Source: Zeugodacus cucurbitae (taxonomy: Eukaryota > Arthropoda > Insecta > Diptera > Tephritidae). Taken from it: a DNA stretch of 64,000 nt. Below, piece after piece: positions 1 to 12,640 of this stretch. Every line of letters starts with the position of its first letter. Position 1 is the first letter of the stretch. Where the stretch lies: contig NC_071667.1 of NCBI RefSeq assembly GCF_028554725.1, positions 82,374,001 through 82,438,000 on the forward strand. The letters are read 5' to 3'. Made by a program: the position numbers and the translations under genes. A model generated the notes under the pieces. The model was not told where the DNA came from. It searched no databases and saw only the letters and a list, made by a program, of their open reading frames with translations.

Positions 1-46
1 TAAAATGTTCGGTTACACCCGAACTTAGCTCTTCCTTACTTGTTTT
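1..46 (+). repeat. 3' terminus of a Helentron/DINE-1-like repeat (body lies left of the window)
   Basis: The first bases carry the hairpin GTTCGG-TTACAC-CCGAAC followed by TTAGCTCTTCCTTACTTG. This is the mirror of the leading end of the repeats at 8.6 and 25.8 kb. Only the terminal ~46 bp is inside the window. The hairpin near the end fits the 3' end of Helentron-type elements. Family assignment is inferred from the fuller copy at 25.8-26.6 kb. Confidence 0.7.
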
Positions 47-3000
47 CATTACAATTTAAAAAATATATAAAAAAATTTATTTAATTTAATAAATTTAAAT
101 TGAACTATTTTTTTATTAATTTCTTTTGTGTTTTAAATTAAATAAAATTAATTTTTAAAAATTTGTTTTTTTTTAATTTTGTAAAGTTTTTCTAATAAAA
201 ATTTTTTATTGCAATTTAAAAAAACGCAATTAATCTAACATTTGTACATTATTAGTTAGCAGTACAAATGAACTTCTTTGTTTTTTAACCACCCGTCAGT
301 CATAATGAGCTCAGATAGCAAAGCATCCATACAAAAGCATTTTTCTCGTATGCAGAAGTCAATCAGCCATGCTTGATCCTTTCGATTTCCACTCATTTGC
401 ATAAAACCCATATTTCGGCACTGTTTCACCTCTGCATTACTCGGCCGCAGTCCATTTCAGCTTAGTAAATCCTCGAAAAGCCAGTAAACACTCGACTTGC
501 GGTGGCAAGAAATGTCTGCAAAAAATACTTGCAACGCTTTGAGTGGTGCAAAATGAAAATAATCGAAAAGAATTTAATACTATCTAGACAAGGCATTCGT
601 TGTTCATTATGCTTTAATATTCTAGGTATGTAAATGTTTGTGCTGAGAATAAAAGCTGAATATTGAAACAGGTTTTTGCGTGCAAACAGCTTTAATCTGT
701 TCTCTACTATTATGGTATATATTCGCGGTTAAAATTTCGCTGGAAACACGACTTTCAACTTTTCTCAGTAAAGCTAACTACTTTTATATGTATATATATA
801 TATATATGTATGTGTATATATATATATGTACATATGTATAGACATGAAACCAGCACTTTCAAGAGAATAATATTAAATTTTAAATGATAAAAATGTAAAG
901 TGAAATGTAAAGTCACTATATTTAAATTCCGTCCACAGCATTTATCCATATTTACTGAGAAACACCCTACATACTGCCAAGCTATAAATAGTGGAAATTA
1001 AAGGCATTTAAAGCGAGGGAATTTACTTGCCACCATTTAATGCACGACACCCCGAAATTAATTCGTAAATTCGCAGTAAACAGGAGAAAATGCATAAATA
1101 AATAGCTGCATGTAAATGAGCTAACTATTGAAGCGCTTAAAATGATGTACATGGCGTATACGTAACTTTTCAGCTTTAGGAAAAGCACCCAATTGGTATT
1201 TGAGTTATTTGGTCAACATTGAAGTTAAACATTATATTATTTCGAATACGAATATTGAAATTTCGATTTTCAATGGAATCTTTAGTTCAAGGAAAGTTGG
1301 ACGGTCTTGTAGACCTAGATAGGTAGATTAGGTAGAGGTATAATATCGAAGCACTTGGCTTCTTGGTAGTATTTCAATATCATTTTCCTTAACACATTCC
1401 CAACTGGGTTTGCTTATCCGATTTGTGCGCACGTGGCAGCGCCACAAGCAAAACAATAACCGAAATTCTTTATAAAATGGCAAATATCAAGCGAATTGCG
1501 GCTGCTTGAAGCAACAAAAAACTCTTAAATAATCAATCACAATGGCAAGGTGCGCTGCGGGTAAAGTAGCAAAAAGGTTAAATTCACATTAAATAATGAA
1601 ATAAAAGTGGGAATTTCAACAGACGTTTGACCCATTTAAAGCGCAGCTGCTACGATTTACAACACTATTTACATGAACTCTCGAAAATCTGGTAAACAGA
1701 TAAGTTCAACTTTTTTGCTATTAACTTTATTTGTTATTGGCAAATAAACCGTACAGATTTGATTGAAATTTTCTGGCTAAATAGCTACGGATTTCCATAT
1801 CCCTTTACTTTGCATTACTCTTTTTCGAACACACACTTTTTTTGCTCCTTTCCTTTGCCTTGCTGTTTTGCAACATTTTTCAACCTTTTAAATGCGTAGT
1901 CGAATGTAATCCTGTAACGATTCCAACTACGTATGGCATGAAAAGGAAATGCGAATGCAATTTTAATCGGAGCAACAGCAGCAAAAAAAAATACATTCCA
2001 CAATACAACTTTTCGCAATATTAGCAAGCGCTTGCAATGATTATTGCCATGCCGTGACAGACATGCGAATGAAGAAGTAGAAAAATATAAAAAATTCAAA
2101 AGTTTTCTCTCTTGTATATGCAAACTATAGCAACAGAGTGAATGATAGTCCGAAAATTTTTCCAAGAAATGGCCAAACGAGAGTTGGTATTAAACGTGAA
2201 TATGCTATTCTAATGTACAAGCAAACACGCACACACGTACATGTCTTTAAGTTTTTGTAGACTTATTTAAGAGCATTGAATTTCGTTATTCCAAACGAGT
2301 TTCAATTTAATCCTAACAACTAATGATGATGTTTCAATATTTCTCTCGCTTTCGCTTGAAAAACAAAATGTGCATTATTTGAAATTATCGAAATGAAATA
2401 GTAATTGAAATACATTTTCAATATTTCTTTACCATTTTCGGCTCACTAGTTCATCTCATGATAAACAAATAATCTACATTTTTCCATAATCTCTTTGCTC
2501 CAGTAAATTCAATATTAAATATACATTTTCCAGCAAAGGAACAACAAATAAATTATTCATTATTCTTCTCTCCAGCATTGTATCTTCTTGTATTTTCAAT
2601 TTTATAGTGAAATGAAGCAGAAAAAGTTTTACGAAATTTTGCATAGATACATATTTCCAGCAGGCAGCAGTTTCAAGCAGCAACAACAACATGCAAAACT
2701 TTAACTGAACTGGTAATTGCTGTTAATAAAAAATTCTGAATATTAAAATCTTACAATTCCGTGGCAAAGTTTTGCTAAACAAAAATTCGAAAAAATTACA
2801 AGAACATTTTTAAAATGGAAAGAAAGTTATTAATTTGAAACTACTAAAAAATAAAAAAATATTTAATTGAATTGAAAGAAGAATTGATTGCTTTTCCTTC
2901 TATCTCACAAGCATTGTAAGCAGCAATTATTTCAAAGCAGCTGAATTTTGTATATGAAAATTAATTTACTATTATTTTTATTACAGTTAGTGGCCAAAAC

Positions 3001-3400
3001 AATTTAGCTTCAATGAAATAAATTTATAAATTGAAAGATAACAAAAAAGTGTTTGGCAGCATGTGACAGTATGAATGTGCATATGAATATGATAAAAATT
3101 TATCAGGTACTAAAAAAGATACTGCTGAGAAAATAAATAGCAATTTCACTCTTTATTATATTGCTAATAGTTTTATATGTCTCTTTTCATGCTGTCTGCT
3201 GCAAAGTGGAACTAAATGTGTTTATTGTGTCGTTTACTAAATAATTGCGTTTGTTGACAACAGCTGATCTTATTGGATTTTTACGCAGCAAACTTCACAC
3301 TTACACGCTTTATCGTTATAAAGTCTTTTTCAATAAGAGCGCTACAATAGTTAAATAAAACAAAAACGGTTTTGGAATATCAATGAAATTCTTTAGGCCT
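47..3400. other. intergenic, AT-rich, no gene recognised
   Basis: There are no ORFs with coding character on either strand; the open frames are short and AT-driven. It contains a TA microsatellite near 785-832 and otherwise featureless low-GC DNA. A small CTACCT/AGGTAG-rich patch near 1318-1340 could be the tail of a decayed retroposon, but it is too short to call. Confidence 0.6.
785..832. repeat. (TA)n/(TATG) microsatellite
   Basis: Imperfect alternating TA run interrupted by TATGTATGTG-type units. Confidence 0.85.
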
Positions 3401-4105
3401 GTGAAGGTACATTCGATGCCATTATGTATGAAACTCGATTTATTTTGGAGGGTCACCAAGCGCACGATAGCAGAAGTCCTGACGCTCAATCGTCGCTTAG
3501 ACCATAGACTTGACGTAGCCTAACAGGAAATAGTCTAACGGCGTCAAATCGCACGTCCGGTACGGCTGGCCAAACTTGCTTTTCAATAAATCTATTATGA
3601 CATTCGCTATGTGGCTTGTGCCGCCGTCCTATTGGAACCACATATTGTCCAATTCCATATCATCCAATTCGGACCAAATATATTCGGTTACCATTGAGCG
3701 GTAACGATTGCCATTCACAGTAACGTGCCGATCTTGATCATCACGGAAGAAGCACAGTCCAATAACGGCGCCGGCCCATAAACCGCACCAAACCGTAATT
3801 TTTTCGGGATGTAATGGTGACTTTTGCTTGCTGCCTGGCAAATAACGCATATCATATTGTTTATTGACGAAGCCATTCACCAAGAAATGATCCTCGTCGC
3901 TAAAAATGATTTTTCGATAAAAATCCGCTCTTAAAGTTGAGCGAATTTCGGCAGTAAATTTGAATAATTTCGACTCGTTGTAGATCCTATACCTTTCCAT
4001 GATGAAATGACAAACCTTACTGAAGAGAAATTTCAAAAGAGCGGGAAAACCGGGGCGTATTTTACTGTCCCTATCAGCGTCCCTATTGAAAAACCCTTTA
4101 TACAT
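3401..4105 (-). pseudogene. degenerate mariner/Tc1-superfamily transposase
   Basis: Reading from 4105 leftwards, the translation shows family landmarks in order: FYRKIIFSDEDHF (first catalytic Asp in FSDE), LHPEKITVWCGLWAG, VTVNGNRYRSMVTEYIW, ELDDMELDNMWFQ. An in-frame TAG then falls just before DGGTSH (second catalytic Asp region), followed by IIDLLKSKFG and CDLTPLDYFLLGYVKSMV (third Asp in PLDYF). It is broken in three ways. The usual N-terminal DNA-binding part is missing or unrecognisable. TAG replaces the codon before DGG, at about 3627. About a dozen residues before CDLTP are deleted. A second stop follows KSMV. No convincing terminal inverted repeats were found. It is a dead transposon fossil, family seen widely in insects. 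Confidence 0.85.
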
Positions 4106-6514
4106 ATTTGAACAGCTGATATAGTTAGGCTTTTTTATAAAATAATTTTGTCAAATTTTTTATTGATTTATTTACACTTTTAGCTCTAACTAAGAGATCT
4201 AACTGATATTTGAAACAAATTAGTGTATCTTAATGATTAAATTTTACCAAATAAAATATAAATTTCAAACTTTTAATTCCGGAAAAGAATTGCCATATTC
4301 AATACTTTCTACAGGTATGATATATTTCTATCAAAACAATCTAAATGAATTTTTAGTAACCTAAATAATTCCCTCAATCTGATCTCTTCACGAAAATACA
4401 AAAAAATATGTAACTTATACGCACCGGGCTTCTAAAAGGGATTATGCCTTACACCTAATTATTTAACAGCAACTTAAGTTGAGTTTGTGATTTTTTTAAT
4501 ACTCTTATATTGAATATATCTTAATCAAATTTGGATTGGTTTTTTTATTTTGTTGTTTTGAGGAGCAAAAAAAATTTCTAATTAAATTCACATACAAACT
4601 AATTTTTTATCGAAATATTTTTTTAGTGTTTATAATCGCCTTCAATAAGTATGCAAAAGAATTTAATTGAATTTTCAACAACAATATAATATGAAACCTT
4701 TAATGTTAAATACATATATAATTACTTTGTATATATTTACACACGGTCACCCCACGCTCATGTCGTCATATCAACATGAGCTATGGACCAACCTACGCCG
4801 TGAGCTCACCAACAGGAAACAACAACAGCTGTAAGGATATGTGAGGCTTGTTGCCATTTGCAACATTTTGCTGCCGAACAAAATTCTATTGAACGAACGT
4901 TGCTATTATTACTGAGTGAAGTTCTACGTGAACTACTTGTCGTATAGGACCCCACACATTCTGCATTGTTTGCTGTAGTAAATCGCATACAGAAGTCATA
5001 CAATAGGAAAAAATGGCAAATATGTTAAGTGCATACGTAATTTAATTTTAATTGTTAATGGAGCAAGACTTCAGTGAAACTTTGTAAATACAAATATGAA
5101 TATGTAAATGGAAAATAAATAAGAATACTCTCTACATATGAACATGTCTATATATGTATAAATATATGTATTATATAAAGGTAGATATGTACATACAAAT
5201 ATTTAAAAAGTTGGAAAATATCACCAGCCACCCACTTAAGGCTTATTATTACTGCATTTATGTATTTATTCTCCTATAAAAATAATTCTGCAAAATTTTT
5301 GCTTCTCTTTTTTGCTTAATTTTTATTTAATTTAATCAAATTATGCTCTTAACCTAAGCGCCTTTCGTCCCTTTTAAGCTCATTAGCGCCTAAGGACTTT
5401 GGGAGCAATTAGCTTAGCTTGTTAACAGGTGTTGCCAAAGGTCAGACAATATTTTGGCTGCGCACTTCCACTTTTCAAATCATCGCTCTCATTTGAGTAA
5501 GAGGCTTAAGCTAATTTTGGCATTTCTAACATTTACATATATTTTTACAGAAATAAATTGGGTTTAGTGACGATCTTGTTCAAATTGAATTATTTTCAAT
5601 GGAAGAATGGAAATGTCTTGTTGTTGACTTTTTAGCTATTTCCTAAAAATATCTTAAATTGCACATAATTTATCAATTTGAATGACTGATTTGTTAACAT
5701 TGTTTAAAGCAAAACTGCATCACTCCCACAGACATAAAATAAAATATTAAAATTTCACTCAGGTGTCAAAAACGTTAAGCAATAAAATATTTATTTTTTC
5801 AGTATAAAATAGTTTCAAATTGAAGCTATAAATTGAAATACAACAAATATTTGTCATTGAGATGCTATTATTAAGTATTATAAACGCCATGGACTACCAA
5901 TTTATTTCTAAACAACGAAACACAGTTGCAGACTACCGAACTATGGCAAATTTGTTTAGATACAAATATACAGCGATAAGTTAGTGAAGCGCAATTCCGT
6001 TATAGATATGCATAGGTTATTGCTAAACTTTTATCCATTTCCAATTTAATTTCACACAACATTCATGCTTCCATGCACATTTGCAGATAAGCCGAGATTA
6101 CAACGTTGTTGGCAATTTCATTCTTTTTTTTGCTTTGTGGATCCAAACAGCGAGATATAATAATAATAGCAATAAATATAAATATTTATATGAAATATAG
6201 TTGCAGTCAACCTGATAAATTTATACCCACATGTTTCAAATTCGCAAACATATACATGCAATTCGATGGTGGTATGAAATCTTGCATAGACTTGCTGGAC
6301 AACTAGTCCACTTGTAACTAGTTGGAATGTAATTCCAAATCTATTCTTATATTATATTTAATCGAATGGAATTTATACAGAACAAAATAATAATGCCTTT
6401 TGCATGCTCATTTCATACTAATTATGGATGCAGTATAAATAAAACCCTATAAATTTCGTTTATCGAAATTAAGCCGGAAAAGAGATCTATCGTCTAAACA
6501 AAAAAATAAAACAC
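4106..6514. other. intergenic, no gene recognised
   Basis: AT-rich DNA with short spurious ORFs. The only local structure seen is a short palindrome around 4757-4780 (CTCATGT, 10-base loop, ACATGAG). The slightly GC-richer patch 4740-5000 has a 65-codon frame on the minus strand but no recognisable domain. Confidence 0.55.
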
Positions 6515-7165
6515 GTAAGGAAATGATAAGTTCGGTGCAACCGAATATTTTATACTCTGGAAGAAATTTTATTAAGATAACACACAAACCAATACATATA
6601 CATATAATTAGGTATATGGGAGCTAGAAGATAGATTTTTGGAACAGAGACACACTATCAGAAGAAAACAATTTCCTCTGAATTACATTAAATTATCTGAG
6701 AGATTTACCCATATTTTCAATTAAATTTTACCCTTAGGCGCTGAGTTCAACATGTTCGATATCTGAGGCCTTGAAAAGTTATAGTCCGTTTTCGACAATT
6801 TTTTCACAAATGAAGCCAGAGATGATATGCACTATTTATGTAAAGTTTTATTCCGCAATCTTCATTGGTTCCTTATGTATACGTTATAAAGTGAAGGAAA
6901 GAAGTGACACCCTGACATCACCGATAGAAAAGGGACGAAATCGGTTAACAACCACGCCAACTTCTCATAGAACACAATTTTGAATTCCATCTGATTGGTT
7001 CACTTTAAAATATATACATCAAGAACATCAATGATGATAACAGAACAAAACAATCGCATCCTAAATTTAAAAATTGTCAAAATCGGACGAAACATTTTTA
7101 AGACCCCGGATATCGGACATGAAGACCAAAATTAAAATTTTTAGCAAAATTAAGTGAGCATATAG
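6515..7165 (-). repeat. Helentron/DINE-1-like repeat, degenerate copy
   Basis: It starts with GTAAGGAAATGATAAGTTCGG and has a decayed hairpin plus ATTTTATACTCT. Internal landmarks GGTATATGGGAGCTAG, TTTTCGACAATTTTTTCACA and TTTTATTCCGCAATCTTCA are shared with the copies at 8.6 and 25.8 kb. The far end, with the TTGCGAGAGTATAAAA terminus, is lost. The LINE fragment at 7182 adjoins it, so the right boundary is approximate. Strand is assigned from the 25.8-kb copy. Confidence 0.65.
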
Positions 7166-7181
7166 TCTTGGATATTGTCCA

Positions 7182-7658
7182 AGCTTCGTCTCTCGACGAA
7201 CAAAAACTAAACTCTACAAGTCCCTCATCATTCCCGTCCTACTTTATGGTGCAGAAGCGTGGACGGTGTCAACATCCGATGAGACGGCACTAGGAGTTTT
7301 CGAGAGAAAGGTTTTGCGGAAGATTTACGGTCCCTTAAACATTGGCAACGGCGAATACCGCAGAAGATGGAATGATGAGCTGTATGTGTTGTTCGACGAC
7401 ATAGACATAGTCCAGCGAATAAAAAGACAGCGGCTACGCTGGCTGGGTCATGTTGTTCGAATGGATGAAAGTGCCCCAGCTCTGAAAGTTTTCGATGCAG
7501 TACCCGCTGGTGGAAGCCGAGGAAGAGGGAGACCTCCACTCCGGTGGAAGGACCAGGTGGAGAAGGACCTGTCTTCACTTGGTATTACCAATTGGCGCCA
7601 AACCGCCAAAAGCAGAGATGCGTGGCGCACTGTTGTGGACTCGGCTATAACCGCGTAA
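7182..7658 (+). pseudogene. LINE (RTE-like) reverse-transcriptase C-terminus, 5'-truncated
   Basis: The open frame reads from about 7182 to the TAA ending near 7658. It begins SRRTKTKLYKSLIIPVLLYG-AEAW and continues FERKVLRKIYGP, RLRWLGHVVRMDES, GRGRPPLRWKDQVEKDL, NWRQTAKSRDAWRTVV. These are the standard C-terminal motifs of RTE/craniofacial-development-protein-like LINEs in insects. The endonuclease and most of the RT are missing, so this is a typical 5'-truncated retrocopy. The frame is intact over 158 codons, which suggests a fairly young insertion. The element ends in an (AAG)n run just downstream, as RTE-type elements end in short simple repeats rather than poly(A). Confidence 0.85.
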
Positions 7659-7677
7659 GCGGTTTCTACGCCAGTTA

Positions 7678-7699
7678 AGAAGAAGAAGAAGAAGAAGAA
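7678..7699 (+). repeat. (AAG)n tail of the LINE
   Basis: Seven AAG units immediately after the LINE stop codon and short 3' UTR. It is best read as the terminal simple repeat of the retroelement. Confidence 0.8.
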
Positions 7700-8595
7700 T
7701 GCAGGTTGATGGTGAAAATGAGTAAAGTAAAATCGGTTCAGGAATTAGCCCACATACTATATATAATGATATTTGTTATTCTAGTGGACTTTATTCCGAA
7801 TACGTATAAATATATATGGGTCGAATGTGTTCTCATAATAAAATTACATGATTAAAATGGGAGTGTATTAGCCCTTTCTTTCTTTTCAAAATTATTATTT
7901 TTCGTTTTACTTTAGAAGTGTTTTTTGAGAACCATCTCTGAACACTAGCTCACACCGCACTTGTTAAGAATGCATTCCAAACTTCTACCGAGAGAAGTAT
8001 TGTATACTTTATTGAGCATCAAGTCTAAAAAGAAAAAGTGAAAACCACTGCAACGAAACCTATCGGAAATGCGTTACTTTTTTTTTAATTCATTTACAGT
8101 TCAATGCCTACCCAACGATTGCAAATTAGCAAATTTATTGCATAAAAATTCGTATGAAAACTAAGAATAGACCAGCGAATGCATACAAATGTCAAATTCA
8201 GTGTTTTATATTTATTATTTCTTAATATGCAAAACATAATCCGAAAAGTGGCAATTTTCTTGGATTTGGTTATTCTAACAAGCTTCGCCTCCAATCCAAC
8301 AGAAATATGTTTCACAGTAAAAATGTCGGCAACTCATTTTTTTTGCATTAATTAAGTGGTTAATGCAATTATACTTCGAAATTTCATGGAAATTTACGAT
8401 TTGCGCTTTTTATTTATCAAGCTGTTAGAATATCATATTCTAACCTCAATCATTCTCCCTACACTTTGATCGGATTCGCTTGCATTTCGTGGAAATTACT
8501 AATAATTCTTAATTATCATGAATTGCAAGTGGTGACTTTTCGATGACAATTTTGTTCTACTGAATCATAAAATGTTACAAAACACAAAATAACAC
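7700..8595. other. intergenic, nothing recognised
   Basis: AT-rich DNA between the LINE tail and the next Helentron-like copy. No convincing ORF, RNA gene or repeat was seen. Confidence 0.55.
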
Positions 8596-8597
8596 AA

Positions 8598-9785
8598 GTA
8601 AGGAAGGACTAAGTTCGGGTGTAACCGAACATTTTATACTCTCGCAATTTATTTATTTAATTTTATTAATATAACCACAATTTAACTGACAGATTCGGCA
8701 TATATGTATATATAGTATAAATCCATTGAAAGTTTCAAACCCCGAACATTAGGTATATGGGAGCTAGGGGAAGTTATGAACCGATTTCACTCATTGCACG
8801 GATACATATTAATAGAAGAAAAATATTCCCTCTGAATTTCTTCAAAATATCTAAGAGACTCACCTATATTTTCGGTAAAAAATTTATTCGAAGCTCTGAG
8901 GTCCTCATATTCCATATATGGGACCTTAAATACTTATGGTCCCATTTTGGCGATTTTTAGAAGGGCGATGCCCTTCATCCAAAGTTCTGTTCCGATATAT
9001 TCACTAGTGCTTACTTTATATGTTGTAAAGTAAACGATTCAGATCGTCTTCAAAGTTCTTGTATATAGGAAGTAGGCGTGGTTGTGAACCAATTTGACCT
9101 ATTTTCACAACATATCATTGGGATACAAGGAAAATATTACAAACCGAATTTCATGAAATTAGTCCCATAAGTGAGCGGTGCCACACCCATTTAAATTTTT
9201 GTATACCATTTGGAGTGCAGCTCTTCTGTACCTTCTTTGTAATAAAATTTAAGGCTGAATTAAAGCATTTTCAGTAGTTTTCAACGTAACCTTTGTATGG
9301 GAGGTGGGCGTGCTTATAGTCCGATTTTCTCCATTTTTGGACTATATAAGGAAATGCCTGAAAAAAACGACTCCTGTTTTTCGTTTGATTCGTTGATATA
9401 GCTTTAGTAGTTTACGAGATATATACAAAAACTTTTTCAAAAAAATTACATTAAAATATGCCCCTTCCTAGAACAATCGTTTGTACCAAATATTACTTTC
9501 ATATCTTCATTTATGTCTTAGTTATAGCACTTTATGTGTTTTCGGTTATCGCCATTTTGTGGGCGTTGCAGTGGTCCGATTCCGTCTATTGAACTTAACT
9601 TTTTTATGGTGCCAAAGAACACGTGTTCCAAGTTTCATTAAGATATCTCAATTTTTACTCAAGTTACACTTGCACGGACGGACAGACAGACATCCGGATT
9701 TCAACTCGTCTCGTCATCCTGATCATTTTGGTATATATAACCCTATATCTATCCTTCAAAGTTTGACTAGTGTTGGACTCTAAAG
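8598..9785 (-). repeat. Helentron/DINE-1-like repeat, long copy
   Basis: It begins GTAAGGAAGGACTAAGTTCG with a perfect 6-bp stem hairpin (GTTCGG GTGTAA CCGAAC), then ATTTTATACTCTCGCAATTT. It includes the landmark GGACGGACAGACAGACATCC followed by GATTTCAACTCGTCTCGTCA and CCTGATCATTTTGGTATATA. This copy is ~400 bp longer inside than the 25.8-kb copy (extra AGGTGGGCGTGCTTATAGTC-type segments) and lacks the final TTGCGAGAGTATAAAA terminus. ORFs within it are not coding for anything recognised. Confidence 0.75.
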
Positions 9786-12351
9786 ATAATTTTCGACTTT
9801 TACTGAAGGCAACTGTAAAAGTTCATGTGCATAATAAATGAATTCTAATGTCTGAATAACTCTTTAAGGCAGAAAATAAACATTTTAATTAAATAAATGC
9901 ACCAAGCGCTGCGCTGAAAGTAAATACTGTAATAGACATGCCTACCAATACCTCATAGAATTTACTATCTAAAACAGATTGCCCATTATTGATGTTTCGC
10001 TTTTTCTATTTGCCACTCAAGCAGCCAGAATTCAAATATGAGCCTAAATGAATGATGTGGTATGAGTGAAGCGCTGTTGGCTCATATTTCTGTTAACGAC
10101 ATGCTTCATTATCGAGAAACCACAATTCAAGAAACCAATTAAAAGAGCTGAAAATAAGTGAACACACTTAAATAGATACAAACAAATACATAAATATATA
10201 CTCAAGTATGCGCATAAATGGAGCCTAATTGCAATGCAAAGTGAGCTCGCAGCGACGACGACAGCTTTAGAAATTCACAAATTGACGTATTTGTGATACA
10301 GTTACATTTTAGTTAATAATTTGAATTTGAACAAAACTGCGCAAAATCGCGCCAAATTACCTTTATCTAAGTAAATTAGCATTTTTTTCATTTTTTAAAG
10401 CAATAATAAATATTTTAATGAGGCATTTTCCACTAGCGTATACAATGCACACCAGCTGAATATCAACTTTGTGTGTGTGTGTGTGTGTATTTGTGTATGC
10501 GTCTGTCGGCTCTAATTGTGGCGCCCGTTTTGTACAGTCATTTACTCAAATTTCAATTTTCTTTTAATAGACTTTTCACGTAGTAATTACTTTTCCTCCA
10601 ACCAAAAACGGCAAAGTAATCGAGTGTTGCCAAACATTTGGCTTCATTAAATACGCCAAATGTGTATTGGAAGCATGAAGTTATGGCTTCATTCTTGGTT
10701 GTAAAGTTTTACGCCGCAAAACACAAAACTTTATAATAAATATAAGTAAAAGTGTGGTATCGTTAACACTTTAGAGCTTATTTTCCTTATGTGCGTGTAT
10801 ATGGGCATATGCTTCAACATTATATGACGACCACCGAGGCGTATGATGAACATTTTCGTCAAGGATTGTAATGACTACCAAATGATTTCAGAAAACATCT
10901 TAAGATCACTAACTAGGTACATGTAAGGACAAGTCCGTGTAAATGATGACTCGAAGCTTCATCGATTTTCGTATCAAACTTTTTTCTAACCTTACCTACA
11001 GTACCAAGATTTCTTTTCAGTTTTTGCCATTAAGAGAGTTTTTGATCACATCATTAATATCAGTTTCAGCGACTGCCAACTGATGCTCCCTATTACTTAG
11101 TTGTCTGCAACATCTGTTCCCAATTTCTGTTATTGATTAATGTGCCACTTCAGTATAACTTTAATTAATTAATTTGATAGGGAGTGCAGCTGAAGCATTT
11201 TTATAGATTTCTGTTAATGTAAGTGTAAGAAAGGTAATAAATTTGTGTGAGAAAATAATTTTTGTGAGCCTCAGTAAAATGCGGCCAATATTATTAATTA
11301 TTCACTTTGTAATTTTTTTAATGAAATCGTTTTTTAGCAAAAATTAGGAAAGTATGTGGATAGTATAGAAGTCAATAAAAAAGCAAAATTTACTTTGAAT
11401 TTCATATTCGTTTTAAAATGCCGTGCATATTCTAATCCAGAAAAAGTTCATGCCTTAAGGAAGAAAACATTATTTGGAAAATTTCGATTATTTGCTATCG
11501 ATGCTGATAAATCGATTATAGTGATATTTTAACTTTTCAATATCCATTCACAAGTACCATTTCCCGCTTGCTGCAATCTATATTTAAAATAATTCTTACT
11601 CCATGGGTGCAGCCCTTACATCGTGCCACTGCACATACAAACACACCAACAATATTTGTATAACTCTCAATTTCATTCGAAGCCGCCGTTGCAATTCAAT
11701 TAAAGCAAATTCAAATTTTGATTGTCACTTTTGTGTATTCTGCGAAGTGCGACAAAATCGTGACCATTTGTCACACTCCACGTGCCTGTGGAAGCCACAC
11801 ACATATATTGACATAACTGTCAAACCACAAACACCGCGACGACTGGCTTACCCAACAATCTGCTTACCAACAACTACAGTAATACAGTGCGAATGTGTGT
11901 GTAAGGGATGAAGTGGAGAGAGGTAGGCATTTACAAACTCCAACATGTATATTATTAGTGCATTAACACAACAGAAGTGGATTTACACTTTTAGAATATA
12001 AATAGTTCACGTATACACATATATGTATGTACATAAGTATATTGTATTACGAAAAATCATAAACAAATTACTTAAAAAGGTTACAATTGCAAGATTCAAG
12101 AATCAATAATAGAATATGGTACCTTTTTGTTTTTTTTTTCAGGGTTTTTAGTAGACAGTAGTTTTAGCAGCAAAGATAACTGCTTATAATTCCATTCCAA
12201 AGAAAAGTTGTGGCTTTGAACTTGGTTTTTCTATGGAATTCCAGATTTTCTTGGAACTTCTAGCAGGCTTTTAATACAGAACATGGCTCAAACTTAGAAG
12301 AAAGTTCATGAAAGTCGACAATATTGGAAAAAAATACGGATATAAAAAATA
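9786..12351. other. intergenic, no gene recognised
   Basis: Apart from a GT microsatellite at 10471 there is no supported feature. The longest frame (11603-11911) is Cys/His-rich by composition and carries CACA/ACAA simple sequence; it has no domain and no splice partners. Confidence 0.55.
10471..10489. repeat. (GT)n microsatellite
   Basis: Nine to ten GT units. Confidence 0.9.
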
Positions 12352-12640
12352 AGTGGGTGTGTTCATAAAATAACGGGAATTTCAAAAATTTCAATTGTCA
12401 TGAACTTGGAGATTATCGTTTGTTAAAAGCTCACACTTCGGTAACTATGTTCTAGCCTCCATATTCGGCAGACAAAGCTTTATTGTATTTCCAAAAATAA
12501 AGATAACCTTAAAGAAACGTAATTTTTCAAGCATAACTGGAATTGCTGAAGAGACAATCGTTATCCCAAAAATCGACTTTGAGAAGTATTTCGACGATTG
12601 GAAGATGGGCTCGCATAAGCGCTTGCGAATGTTGTCAGAC
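12352..12640 (+). mobile_element. mariner remnant (same family as the copy at 20.7 kb)
   Basis: The left end GTGTGTTCATAAAATAACGG preceded by TA matches the terminal inverted repeat of the 20.69-kb element. Further right the plus strand encodes the C-terminal transposase signature IPKIDFEKYFDDWKMGSHK (compare the mariner pattern FxKCFxDWKxRWHKC). Nearly all of the transposase is deleted and the right terminal repeat was not found. Confidence 0.6.

Noticed and set aside
7228..7630. Minus-strand open frames opposite the LINE
   Set aside because: Shadows of the plus-strand reverse-transcriptase frame, which has clear family motifs.
11603..11911. 102-codon frame rich in Cys and His
   Set aside because: Driven by CACA/ACAA simple sequence; no domain, no splice partners, ATG context unremarkable.
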